Source: Roseiarcus sp963761435
GTDB lineage: Bacteria > Pseudomonadota > Alphaproteobacteria > Rhizobiales > Beijerinckiaceae
Assembly (NCBI GenBank): GCA_963761435.1
Contig: CAVXHJ010000010.1
Location: 620,001 to 684,000 of the forward strand
Direction: 5' to 3'
Length of the DNA: 64,000 nucleotides
Part shown: positions 55,186 through 63,585 of the stretch, piece by piece
How positions within the stretch are numbered: position 1 is the first letter of the stretch
Layout of the letters: each line of letters starts with the position of its first letter
Notes under the pieces: model-generated
Seen by the model: the letters and a program-made list of their open reading frames with translations, nothing else
Databases searched by the model: none
Told to the model about the DNA's origin: nothing
Position numbers and translations under genes: made by a program

Positions 55186-57549
55186 ATGGCGTGGCGGTGG
55201 GTCAATCGGGCGGCGGGTTTGCTTCTCGCGCTGGTCGTGTTCGCGCTGTTGGCGGGCGCATACCTCTTCTATCGCGCCATGCCGGCATATTCCGGCGCGG
55301 ACGAACTTCCCGGCCTTTCGGCCGAGGTTCGGGTGTGGCGCGACGCCAATGGCGTTCCCCACATCTTCGCCGCCTCGATGGACGACGCGGCGCGCGCGCT
55401 GGGCTACCTCCATGCGAGCGAGCGCATGTTCCAGATGGAGATCCTGCGTCGGGTCGGTCAGGGGCGGATGGCCGAAATCCGCGGGGCCGACCTTTTGGGC
55501 GTCGACAAATTCATCCGCACGTTGGGCTTCTACCGCGAGGCGGAGACGAGCTTTTCCGCGCTTTCGCCCTGGGCGCAGAAGCGGCTTCAGGCCTATGCCG
55601 AGGGCGTGAACGCATTCCTTGCAAGCCATGCGCTCCCGCCCGAGTTCGTCCTCGCCGGCGACCATCCCGAGCCCTGGAAGCCGGCTGATTCCCTGGTCAT
55701 CGGCAAGATCGAGTCCTATCAGCTGTCGCAGAACTTCAAGCTCAAGCTTATGCGCGCCCGTCTCTTCCAGAAGCTCGGGCCGGAACGGGCGAACTGGCTC
55801 TTTCCGAGCGCACAGCCGGGCGAGCCGATCACCACCCTCCCGGCGATCGGCGAAAAGCACGCGGGAGACGAAAGCGTTGATGATGAGCTCGGAGCCTTGA
55901 CCGGAATTGGCCGCGGCGCATCGAACGAATGGGTGATCTCCGGTTCGAGGACCGTGACGGGCAAGCCGATCCTCGCCAACGACCCACACCTCGAGCTCAG
56001 CGCGCCGATCCTCTGGTATCTGGCCCGCGTCATCACGCCTGACGGATCGGTCAAGGGCGCGACCATTCCCGGCGCCCCCGTTTTCGTCCTCGGCCAGAAC
56101 GACTCGATCGCCTGGGGCCTGACAACAGCGGACTCCGAGGTTCAGGATCTCTTCATCGAAACCGTCGACCCGGCCGATCCGGCGAAATATCTGACGCCAG
56201 ACGGGCCGAAGGCCTTCGAGGCGCGGGAGGAGACCATCCATGTGAAGGGCGCCGACGACCTCAGGCTGACAATCCGGACGACCCGGCACGGTCCGGTGCT
56301 CTCCGACGTCAACGCCGATCTCGCCGACATTGCCGGGGCGGGAAAGGCCGTCGCCCTCGCGTATACCGGGCTTGGCGATAGCGACACCACTGCGGAAACA
56401 TTCATGCGGGTCAATGCCGCCCGGAACTGGGGCGAGTTTCTCGACGCCCTGCGCCTCTATCAGACGCCGACGCAGAATTTCGTCTATGCGGATGTCGGCG
56501 GATCGATCGGCTTCTTTAATCCTGGCTTGGTTCCGGTCCGAAAGTCCGGGGATGGCCTCACCCCGGTCGACGGCGCGTCGGGCGCCTTCGACTGGACCGG
56601 CACGATCCCCTTCGATCAAATGCCCCAGCTCTACAATCCGGAGATCGGATTCGCCTTCAACGCCAATAACGCCGACGTTCCCGACGGTCATCAGCCATAT
56701 TTCGGCCAGGACTGGGAAGAGAATTTCCGCGCCCGCCGCATCCAACAGTTCTTCGATACGATCGACAAGCACAGCCTCGAGACGTCGGCTGAAATGCAGG
56801 CCGATCATCTCTCTCTGGACGTCAAGGACATGCAGCCGTTCATCGCCTCGATCGCGCCCAGCGACGATCGCGCCCGGCAGGCGAAGGCGATGATCCAGAG
56901 CTGGAACGGCGTCATGGACAAAGACCGCGCCGAGCCCCTGATCTACACCGCGTTCTTGAGATCGCTGCACAAGATCCTGATCGGGGACAAGACCGGGCTC
57001 GCGATGAGAGAGAAAGGCCCGTTCGCCGCGACCACCCTCATTTCGCTCATGCGCGAGCACCCCTCATGGTGCGACGCGCCCGACGCCCCCGATCCGGATT
57101 GCCGCAAGGCGCTTGGGCGAGCCTTCGACGAGGGGCTTGCGCTCATCGTCGAGCGTGACGGCCCTGACATGACCCGCTGGCGCTGGGGCGATGAGCACAA
57201 AGCGCTGCTGCAACATCAAGTGTTCAGCCACGTCCCGGTTCTTGATCGGCTGACCGACCTCAGCGTCGCGTCGAACGGCGGCTTCTACACTCTCGATCGC
57301 GGAGGCGGATCGGATTCTCCCGCAATGCCCTTCGCCCGCACCATAGGCGGCGGCTTTCGCGGTCTCTACGATCTCGGCGACCCGGCAAAATCTCGCTTCA
57401 TGATCGCCACCGGCGAATCCGGCCATGTATTTTCGCCCCACTACGGCGATCTTGTCGCGCCGTGGAACGACGTCAAGTCGACTACGCTTGCCGGCGGCGA
57501 AGACGAACTCAAAAAAGCCGGCGCCCGAGAGCTGACGCTGAAGCCGTGA
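55186..57549 (+). CDS. penicillin-acylase-family (Ntn-hydrolase) amidase
   Basis: This is a 787-residue precursor of an Ntn hydrolase. An N-terminal membrane helix or signal anchor (GLLLALVVFALLAGAYLFY) is followed by the alpha-chain region and the self-cleavage site. Ser246 in RGASNEWVISG becomes the catalytic N-terminal nucleophile of the beta chain. NDPHLELSAPILWYLARV and GLTTADSEVQDLFIETV are beta-chain blocks. It cleaves amides such as acyl-homoserine lactones or beta-lactam side chains; the natural substrate is unknown. ATG 55186 has AAGGGG upstream. Confidence 0.9.
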   Translation: MAWRWVNRAAGLLLALVVFALLAGAYLFYRAMPAYSGADELPGLSAEVRVWRDANGVPHIFAASMDDAARALGYLHASERMFQMEILRRVGQGRMAEIRGADLLGVDKFIRTLGFYREAETSFSALSPWAQKRLQAYAEGVNAFLASHALPPEFVLAGDHPEPWKPADSLVIGKIESYQLSQNFKLKLMRARLFQKLGPERANWLFPSAQPGEPITTLPAIGEKHAGDESVDDELGALTGIGRGASNEWVISGSRTVTGKPILANDPHLELSAPILWYLARVITPDGSVKGATIPGAPVFVLGQNDSIAWGLTTADSEVQDLFIETVDPADPAKYLTPDGPKAFEAREETIHVKGADDLRLTIRTTRHGPVLSDVNADLADIAGAGKAVALAYTGLGDSDTTAETFMRVNAARNWGEFLDALRLYQTPTQNFVYADVGGSIGFFNPGLVPVRKSGDGLTPVDGASGAFDWTGTIPFDQMPQLYNPEIGFAFNANNADVPDGHQPYFGQDWEENFRARRIQQFFDTIDKHSLETSAEMQADHLSLDVKDMQPFIASIAPSDDRARQAKAMIQSWNGVMDKDRAEPLIYTAFLRSLHKILIGDKTGLAMREKGPFAATTLISLMREHPSWCDAPDAPDPDCRKALGRAFDEGLALIVERDGPDMTRWRWGDEHKALLQHQVFSHVPVLDRLTDLSVASNGGFYTLDRGGGSDSPAMPFARTIGGGFRGLYDLGDPAKSRFMIATGESGHVFSPHYGDLVAPWNDVKSTTLAGGEDELKKAGARELTLKP

Positions 57550-57713
57550 CCGGCGGCAGGGCCGCGGCTGCGTTAAACTGGGTGGTCATAGGCCGCCCTG
57601 CCAGCCATCGACAAGGCGGCCGAATCGGACCGGGGAACGACGCGCTCCTCCGCCCGTTCTTCTCTCTTGGGGCCCTGCCCTCTCAATCTCGTTGCGAAAG
57701 AGGCGGGAACTCG

Positions 57714-58442
57714 ATGGAGCGGTTTTGGAAGGGGTTGCTCGGCGGGTTGGCGGCTTCGGCTGTCGGGCTCCACAGCCTGGCGCTCGCGCAAGCGCCGCCA
57801 ACGCCTCCCCCACGCCCCCCGGATCTGAGCCCGCCCCCGGCAGCCGAGGCGCCCGCCCCGGTTCAAATGGGCTCCGAGGGCGCGGCCGCGACGTGTCTCT
57901 CCAAACTGATCGCGGCCGGCGCGCGAGCGGAAGCGGAATCCGCGCCAAAGCCGACCGCGGAGGGCTGCGGGATCGCTTCGCCGGTTCGCCTGTCGGCCTT
58001 GACGCTTGCGAGCGGCGATGTGGTGAGCTTTCCCGATCGGCCGCTCATCGACTGCGAATTCGCGACCACGCTTGCCGACTACGTGACCCTGATCGCCGCG
58101 CCGCTGGGAGAGGCGATGCTGCGGACGAAATTGGTCGCCATCGCGACCGGCCCCGGTTACGAATGCCGAAGCCGAGACCACGTGGCGGGCGCCAAGATCA
58201 GCGCCCATGGCAAGGGGCTCGCGGTCGACTTCGTCGCAATCGAATTCGCCGACAAGCGGCGCGTCCTGATCGAACGCCAGGAAAGCCCAGACGAAGCGTC
58301 CTATTTCCGTGCGTTGCGGCTTGCCGCCTGCGGCTGGTTTACCACGGTCCTGGGTCCCGGCGCCGATTCGTTTCACGCCGACAACATGCATCTCGACATC
58401 GAAAGGCATGGGTCCGACCGCAACGCCCGCATCTGCGAATGA
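57714..58442 (+). CDS. extensin-like C-terminal domain protein, secreted
   Basis: This is a 242-residue protein with a signal peptide, an extended Pro-rich linker (PTPPPRPPDLSPPPAAEAPA) and an extensin-like C-terminal domain. ECRSRDHVAGAKISAHGKGL carries the His of the metal site, with AVDFVAIEFADKR and SFHADNMHLDIERHG after it. Domain architecture and metal ligands resemble D,D- or L,D-peptidase-like hydrolases, so a cell-wall role is plausible. Conserved Cys pairs suggest disulfides. The start at 57714 follows AGAGGCGGGA. Confidence 0.8.
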   Translation: MERFWKGLLGGLAASAVGLHSLALAQAPPTPPPRPPDLSPPPAAEAPAPVQMGSEGAAATCLSKLIAAGARAEAESAPKPTAEGCGIASPVRLSALTLASGDVVSFPDRPLIDCEFATTLADYVTLIAAPLGEAMLRTKLVAIATGPGYECRSRDHVAGAKISAHGKGLAVDFVAIEFADKRRVLIERQESPDEASYFRALRLAACGWFTTVLGPGADSFHADNMHLDIERHGSDRNARICE

Positions 58443-58692
58443 CGGCGCGCGAGGTTAGCGCCGATCATCGAAGCGGGCGGCCGCCGGGGCGGCGAATTTG
58501 CCAGCCTTTGCCGCTCAAGAAGCCGAGCAGAGCTCTGTTTCCGCCGCAACAGCCGCCCGTCCTTTGCGGTGGATAAGCGTCTTGAGAGCCGCCGGATCTT
58601 GTGCCGGGCGTCTCGCACGACTGGACGTCAGCCGCACGCTTGCCGCAATCCTGCGCTAGCCGCCGGGCCATCCAGTCGATAAAGTAAGGCCA

Positions 58693-59403
58693 ATGACCCA
58701 AGCGCGGCGATTGCTGATCGTGGACGATGACGCCGACTTGCGTAATGCGCTGGTCGAACAGCTCGCCCTCCATCCTGAGTTCGAGGTCGAGGCCGTCGAG
58801 ACGGCCGGAGCCGCGATTCATGCGGTCGAGGCGGAAGCGCCGGACCTCGTCATTATGGACGTCGGCCTGCCCGACCTCGATGGGCGGGAGGCGGTGAAGC
58901 GCATGCGACGGGACGGATACCGCCGCCCCATCATCGTGCTGACCGCCCATGACTCGGACGCCGATGCGGTGTTCGGCCTCGATTCGGGCGCTAACGACTA
59001 TGTCGGCAAGCCGTTCCGGTTCAACGTGCTTCTGGCCCGCATCCGCTCGCAGCTGCGTCAATACGAGGCGAGCGAGGACGCGGAGTTTCAGGTCGGTCCT
59101 TACACCTTCCGGCCAACCTCGAAGAACCTTGTCGACCCGCAGGGGGTCAAGTTGCGGCTGACTGAAAAGGAGGCTGCGATCCTCCGCTATCTCCATCGCG
59201 CCGAACAACAGCCGGTGGCGCGCGAGACCCTGCTGAAGCACGTTTGGGGCTACAACGCCAACGTGACGACGCATACGCTCGAGACTCACATCTACCGCCT
59301 GCGGCAGAAGATCGAGCACAATCCGGCTGAAGCACAGCTTCTCGTCACCGAAGGCGGCGGCTACAAGCTCGTGGCGAATTCTGCGGGAGGGCGAACGGCG
59401 TGA
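58693..59403 (+). CDS. OmpR/PhoB-type response regulator
   Basis: This is a 236-residue two-domain regulator. The receiver domain has the acidic cluster VDDDAD, phospho-acceptor Asp56 in VIMDVGLPD, Thr84 and Lys106 in VGKPF. The winged-helix output domain ends in THTLETHIYRLRQKIEHNPA. No histidine kinase is adjacent, so it is an orphan in this window. The stop overlaps the next start codon by 4 nt, coupling it to a cyclic-nucleotide-binding protein and a minimal zincin. The target promoters are unknown. Confidence 0.92.
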   Translation: MTQARRLLIVDDDADLRNALVEQLALHPEFEVEAVETAGAAIHAVEAEAPDLVIMDVGLPDLDGREAVKRMRRDGYRRPIIVLTAHDSDADAVFGLDSGANDYVGKPFRFNVLLARIRSQLRQYEASEDAEFQVGPYTFRPTSKNLVDPQGVKLRLTEKEAAILRYLHRAEQQPVARETLLKHVWGYNANVTTHTLETHIYRLRQKIEHNPAEAQLLVTEGGGYKLVANSAGGRTA

Positions 59404-59885
59404 CGTTGGACGATGACGTCGGACGGCTCGCGCGCACTCACCCTTTTAGCCTACTGCCGCGCGAGGCGGTCCAGCTCATCGCCTTTTCCTGCGAGAAGCG
59501 TCGCGTCAGCGCCGGCGATTCGCTTTTCCTCCCTGGCGAGAGCGCGGATTCCGGCTATTTCGTCCATTCCGGCGAGATCGCTCTTGTGACGGATGGAGCC
59601 GGACCGAAGAGCGAGCGGCGCGTCGGGGCTGGCGCCCTGATCGGCGAGAGCGCCCTCTTTGTCCCGACGGCGCGCAGGGTCGCCGCGCGAGCGGCCGAGG
59701 ATGCGGTCGTGCTGCGGATTCCGCGCGAAACGTTTCGGCGCGTGCTGGCCGAATTCCCGGCGGGCGCCGAGAAGATTCGCGCCGTGCTCGCCGAGCGGAC
59801 CCGCCGTCTCGTCGACGGGCTCGACGCCGCCCGGATCAAGTCGTTCGAAAGCCCCGCAGCAACCCCGCCCAGAGCGGCGCAATGA
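59400..59885 (+). CDS. single-domain cyclic-nucleotide-binding (CRP-like sensor) protein
   Basis: This is a 161-residue protein. Residues about 15-130 form a cNMP-binding fold (PFSLLPREAVQLIAFSCEKR, DSLFLPGESADSGYFVHSGE, GALIGESALFVPTARRVAAR). A short helical tail follows. There is no DNA-binding helix-turn-helix, so it is not a full CRP. It starts with GTG inside the response regulator stop and ends with a 4-nt overlap into the zincin gene. Ligand binding and role are unproven; a sensor subunit for its neighbours is one possibility. Confidence 0.8.
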   Translation: MTLDDDVGRLARTHPFSLLPREAVQLIAFSCEKRRVSAGDSLFLPGESADSGYFVHSGEIALVTDGAGPKSERRVGAGALIGESALFVPTARRVAARAAEDAVVLRIPRETFRRVLAEFPAGAEKIRAVLAERTRRLVDGLDAARIKSFESPAATPPRAAQ

Positions 59886-60304
59886 CCGAGGACGCGCTGG
59901 CGAGTCTCGACTCGTTGCGTGCGCCGACGTCAGAGGACATTGACGCTCTCGCCCAGGCCGCGTTCGACCGGCTGCCAGCCACGTTCAGACGCCTCAGCGA
60001 GGGTCTCGTGATTCAGGTCGTCGATTTTCCGGACGACCAGACGCTCGAGGAGATGCGCGCCGAGAGCGAATTCGACCTGCTCGGTCTGTTTCGCGGCCGG
60101 GGGCTTGCCCAGCGCGGCGCGGTCGAGGAGACGGGCGAATTGCCCAACATGATCTGGCTCTATCGTCGGCCGCTGCTCGACTTCTGGTGTGAAGGCGAGG
60201 ACTCGCTCGGCGCGGTGGTCACCCATGTTCTGGTCCATGAGATCGGCCATCATTTCGGGCTCTCGGACGCCGATATGGAAGGAATCGAACGGTCGGCGCG
60301 CTGA
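59882..60304 (+). CDS. minimal zincin metallopeptidase-family protein
   Basis: This is a 140-residue protein of the small metallopeptidase family that carries little beyond its zinc site. HEIGHHFGLSDADMEGIE (residues 119-136) supplies the HExxH motif and a downstream acidic residue. Family members are widespread in Actinobacteria and Alphaproteobacteria but lack an assigned substrate. It is third in the tightly overlapping operon with the response regulator and the cyclic-nucleotide-binding protein. Confidence 0.82.
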   Translation: MTEDALASLDSLRAPTSEDIDALAQAAFDRLPATFRRLSEGLVIQVVDFPDDQTLEEMRAESEFDLLGLFRGRGLAQRGAVEETGELPNMIWLYRRPLLDFWCEGEDSLGAVVTHVLVHEIGHHFGLSDADMEGIERSAR

Positions 60305-60460
60305 CCGATTCGCGCGCTGAACGGACCGGCCGGCCGCTAAAGCCCCGGAAACGGGCGGATTTCGGCGCCTTCACAAGCGCGTCACGCTGCCTGTAGACTA
60401 TCGCGACGGCCGGCGATCAGCGCCGGCCAAGTTGGACAATCGGAGGCACGGAGCGTCTTT

Positions 60461-61027
60461 GTGACGGTTCATGTTCGGTCAGTCACGCCGGGGAATTGTC
60501 CGGCCCTTGTTTTGAACGCGGACTTCCGCCCGCTCAGCTATTACCCGCTGTCGATCTGGTGCTGGCAGGACGCGATCAAGGCGGTGTTCCTCGATCGGGT
60601 CAATATCCTGTCGGAATACGACACGCTCGTGCGCAGCCCGAGCTTCGAGATGCGCCTGCCCTCGGTGGTGTCTCTGAAGAGCTACATCAAGCCGACGCGC
60701 TTTCCCGCCTTCACCCGGTTCAACGTGTTCCTCCGCGACCGGTTCACCTGCCAATATTGCGGGGAGCGCGAGGACCTGACCTTCGACCATGTCGTTCCCC
60801 GCTCGAAGGGGGGGTTCACAACCTGGGAGAACGTGGTCGCGGCCTGCTCGGACTGCAATCTCAAGAAAGCCGATATGCTGCCCGCCGTCGCGCGCATGTG
60901 GCCGGCGACCAAGCCATACCAGCCGACCGTGCACGACCTGCACCAGAACGGGCGCCTGTTCCCGCCCAATTATCTGCACGAGAGCTGGATGGATTATCTC
61001 TATTGGGATAGCGAACTGGAAGAGTAA
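60461..61027 (+). CDS. HNH endonuclease
   Basis: This is a 188-residue HNH-family protein. A zinc pair Cys97-Cys100 (CQYC) and a second pair Cys129-Cys132 flank the catalytic DHVVPRSKGG, and CSDCNLKKAD closes the HNH fold. The N-terminal 90 residues (VLNADFRPLSYYPLSIWCWQ) match the subfamily common in alphaproteobacterial chromosomes, not phage terminase partners. It is probably a housekeeping nuclease of unknown target. The start is the GTG at 60461, preceded by GGAG about 10 nt upstream. Confidence 0.88.
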   Translation: MTVHVRSVTPGNCPALVLNADFRPLSYYPLSIWCWQDAIKAVFLDRVNILSEYDTLVRSPSFEMRLPSVVSLKSYIKPTRFPAFTRFNVFLRDRFTCQYCGEREDLTFDHVVPRSKGGFTTWENVVAACSDCNLKKADMLPAVARMWPATKPYQPTVHDLHQNGRLFPPNYLHESWMDYLYWDSELEE

Positions 61028-61032
61028 GCCAC

Positions 61033-61046
61033 GGCCCTTCCGGGCC
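61033..61046. terminator. possible hairpin between convergent genes
   Basis: GGCCC, TTCC, GGGCC forms a compact 5-bp stem in the 54-nt gap between the HNH gene and the convergent arylsulfatase gene. There is no T-run on either strand, so its role in termination is uncertain. Confidence 0.3.
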
Positions 61047-61081
61047 AACTCGCCCAAGCGCCACGCTCGCTGCCCCGCGCC

Positions 61082-63436
61082 CTACTGGCGAGCGAGATAG
61101 ATCTTCATTTTCGCCGCCATGTCCTCCACGGCCTCGCCCGTCACATCCACGAGGGCCTTCTTCACTGTGCCCGAGAAGGCGAACGGCGGCTTGTAGTCGG
61201 GCATGACCGGCGCGCCGGCGTCGGAGCCGACTGAGACGCCGGCCGACAGGCCGAGCGAGAGCGGGATCGTGACCGGCAACTCGCCCTTCCCCACCGGCGC
61301 GCCATCAACGAGAAGCGTTATCGCCGCCGGCACGCCCTTGCCCTTGGCGATGTCGGCCTTGCCGGTGGGCGCGAACTCGAAGCTGAAAATGTGGTCGCCC
61401 TCGGGAATGGCCTTATCGGACTGCACCTTGAAGCGTTGGTCGGCGACATAGTTGTAGCCGTAGGTGAGCTTGCCATTTTGCACATAGAAGGCGAACCCGC
61501 CGTCCACGCCGCCCATCGAGAACAGCACGCCCTCTGCGCCGCCCTTCGGTACGTTGGCGTGGACCGAGACCGAGTGCGCCACGTTGACCAGCCGAGGCGC
61601 GGCGTTGCCCGGCACCTGCTGGGTTCCGGCGTAGTAGATGTATTTCTTGCGGTCGACGGCGATCTGCGGCCGCTCGTCGGAGAAGCGCGCCGTGCCGCGG
61701 CTGTCGACCGGCAGGACGTTGTACTTGCCTGCCTCCACGTACCACATGCCGATCATCGCGATCAGCCGGTCGCGTTGTTTCTCAGCGAGGTTGTTGGTCT
61801 CGGCGAAATCTTCGTTGAGGTTGTAGAGTTCCCACCCCTTGGCGTCGAGTTCGGTGAGCTTCTGGTAGTCGATGGGTGCCCCAAAGGGGAGGCCCAACTC
61901 GGTGAACGACGTCCCCGGCCAGGGGCACACCGCCCGCCAGCCGTCGTGATAGAGCGAGCGATGGCCCATCATCTCGAAATACTGGGTGATGTGCAGCGAC
62001 GGCGCCTTCGCGTCGTCGAACGACGACTTGAGGCTGAATCCTTGCAGCGGCGATTGCGTAACGCCGCGAATCTGCGCCGGCGGCTCGATGCCGAGCGCGT
62101 CGAGCACGGTGGGGACCATGTCGATCGCATGGGCGTATTGCGAGCGGATTTCGCCCTTGGCCTTGATGCCTTTCGGCCATGTGACAATGAAGGGATCGGC
62201 AGTTCCGCCGCGATAGGTTTCGCGCTTCCACCGCCGGAACGGCGTGTTGCCGGCGTGGGTCCAGCCCCAAGCGTAGTGGTTGAAATACTTCGGGCCGCCG
62301 AGGTCGTCGATGGCCGCGAGATTCTGCTTGAGATCGTCGGGCACGTTGTTGAAGAACTTGCCTTCGTTCACCGAGCCGGTCGGCCCGCCTTCGGCGCTCG
62401 CGCCATTGTCGGACACGACCATGATCAGCGTGTTGTCGTATTCGCCCATGTCCTTGAGGAAAGCGATCAACTCGCCGATGTAGTGATCGGTGTGCTCGAG
62501 GAAGCCGGCGAACACTTCCATCATCCGCGCATAGAGGCGCCGCTCGTCGGCGGAGAGCTCGCTCCAAGCCTGCACGTCCGGGTCGTGGCGCGAAAGCTTC
62601 GTATGCGCGGGGATGATTCCCAGTTTCTTCTGCCTGGCGAACACCTGCTCGCGATAGGCGTCCCAGCCAGCGTCGAACTTGCCCTTGTATTTGTCGGCCC
62701 ATTCCTTCGGCACGTGATGGGGGGCGTGCATCGCGCCCGGGCAAAAATACATGAAGAAGGGTTTGTTCGGCGCGACCTGCTTCGAATCGGCGATCATCGC
62801 CTTGGCCTTGCTGACGAGATCGGGCGTCAGGTGATAGCCCTCTTCCGGTGTCTTGTCGGGTTCGGTCTGGCTGTTGTCGCGCACGAGCTCCGGGTAGTAC
62901 TGGTGGGTGTCGCCGCCGAGAAAGCCGTAGTAGCGCTCGAAGCCGCGACCGAGCGGCCAGCGGTCATACGGGCCCGCCGCCGACGACTGCTCGGCGGGTG
63001 TGAGATGCCACTTGCCAAGGGCGTAGGTGTTGTAGCCGTTCTTCAGCAGGATTTCCGAGAGCATCCCATTCTCGAAGGGGATGTTGCCGTTGCCGCCCGG
63101 ATAGCCTGTCGATCCTTCCGTGATGCAGGACATGCCGTTCGAGTGGTGATTGCGCCCGGTCATGAAACACGAGCGCGACGGCGAACACAGCGCCGTCGTG
63201 TGCATGTTGTTGTATCTCAGACCGTCCGCGGCGAGCGCATCGAGATTGGGGGTGGCGATCGGGCTGCCGAAGCAGCCGAGCTGGCCGAAGCCGGTGTCGT
63301 CAAGGATGATGAAGAGCACGTTGGGCGCGCCCTCTTTCGCCCGGTTGGGCGCCGGCCACGCCGGCTTCGACACGTCGAAGGTGCGCCCGATCACGCCTGG
63401 GAACGCCTGTCCCGGCTTATATTCCTTAAGCGCCAT
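61082..63436 (-). CDS. arylsulfatase, cysteine-type
   Basis: This is a 784-residue sulfatase. Metal-binding Asp residues are in LFIILDDTGFGQ, and the active-site motif is LCSPSRSCFMTGR with Cys84. That Cys must be converted to formylglycine by an FGE or anSME not found in this window. DNGASAEGGPTGSVNEGKFF supplies later metal ligands. The C-terminal 170 residues form the extra beta-rich domain of this arylsulfatase subfamily. No Sec signal is visible, so it may be cytoplasmic. Start MALKEYKPGQ at 63436 follows GGGAGG. It hydrolyses sulfate esters to release sulfate. Confidence 0.93.
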   Translation of the reverse strand: MALKEYKPGQAFPGVIGRTFDVSKPAWPAPNRAKEGAPNVLFIILDDTGFGQLGCFGSPIATPNLDALAADGLRYNNMHTTALCSPSRSCFMTGRNHHSNGMSCITEGSTGYPGGNGNIPFENGMLSEILLKNGYNTYALGKWHLTPAEQSSAAGPYDRWPLGRGFERYYGFLGGDTHQYYPELVRDNSQTEPDKTPEEGYHLTPDLVSKAKAMIADSKQVAPNKPFFMYFCPGAMHAPHHVPKEWADKYKGKFDAGWDAYREQVFARQKKLGIIPAHTKLSRHDPDVQAWSELSADERRLYARMMEVFAGFLEHTDHYIGELIAFLKDMGEYDNTLIMVVSDNGASAEGGPTGSVNEGKFFNNVPDDLKQNLAAIDDLGGPKYFNHYAWGWTHAGNTPFRRWKRETYRGGTADPFIVTWPKGIKAKGEIRSQYAHAIDMVPTVLDALGIEPPAQIRGVTQSPLQGFSLKSSFDDAKAPSLHITQYFEMMGHRSLYHDGWRAVCPWPGTSFTELGLPFGAPIDYQKLTELDAKGWELYNLNEDFAETNNLAEKQRDRLIAMIGMWYVEAGKYNVLPVDSRGTARFSDERPQIAVDRKKYIYYAGTQQVPGNAAPRLVNVAHSVSVHANVPKGGAEGVLFSMGGVDGGFAFYVQNGKLTYGYNYVADQRFKVQSDKAIPEGDHIFSFEFAPTGKADIAKGKGVPAAITLLVDGAPVGKGELPVTIPLSLGLSAGVSVGSDAGAPVMPDYKPPFAFSGTVKKALVDVTGEAVEDMAAKMKIYLARQ

Positions 63437-63585
63437 CTTCGCCTCCCGAGAGTTCACCGCTCCTGCGGCGGGTCTCCCTACAGCCTGCGCCCGTCCGCGT
63501 CACGCGGGTAAAATTTCCCAGCTGCGGATCGGATCGCGCGGACTTGCTTCGGGGTCGCGCCAGGACCCAGGCGGGCGATCGTGGA

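Noticed and set aside
61391..63511. 706-codon plus-strand frame opposite the arylsulfatase gene
   Set aside because: It is a shadow of a well-conserved sulfatase with an intact active-site motif on the other strand.
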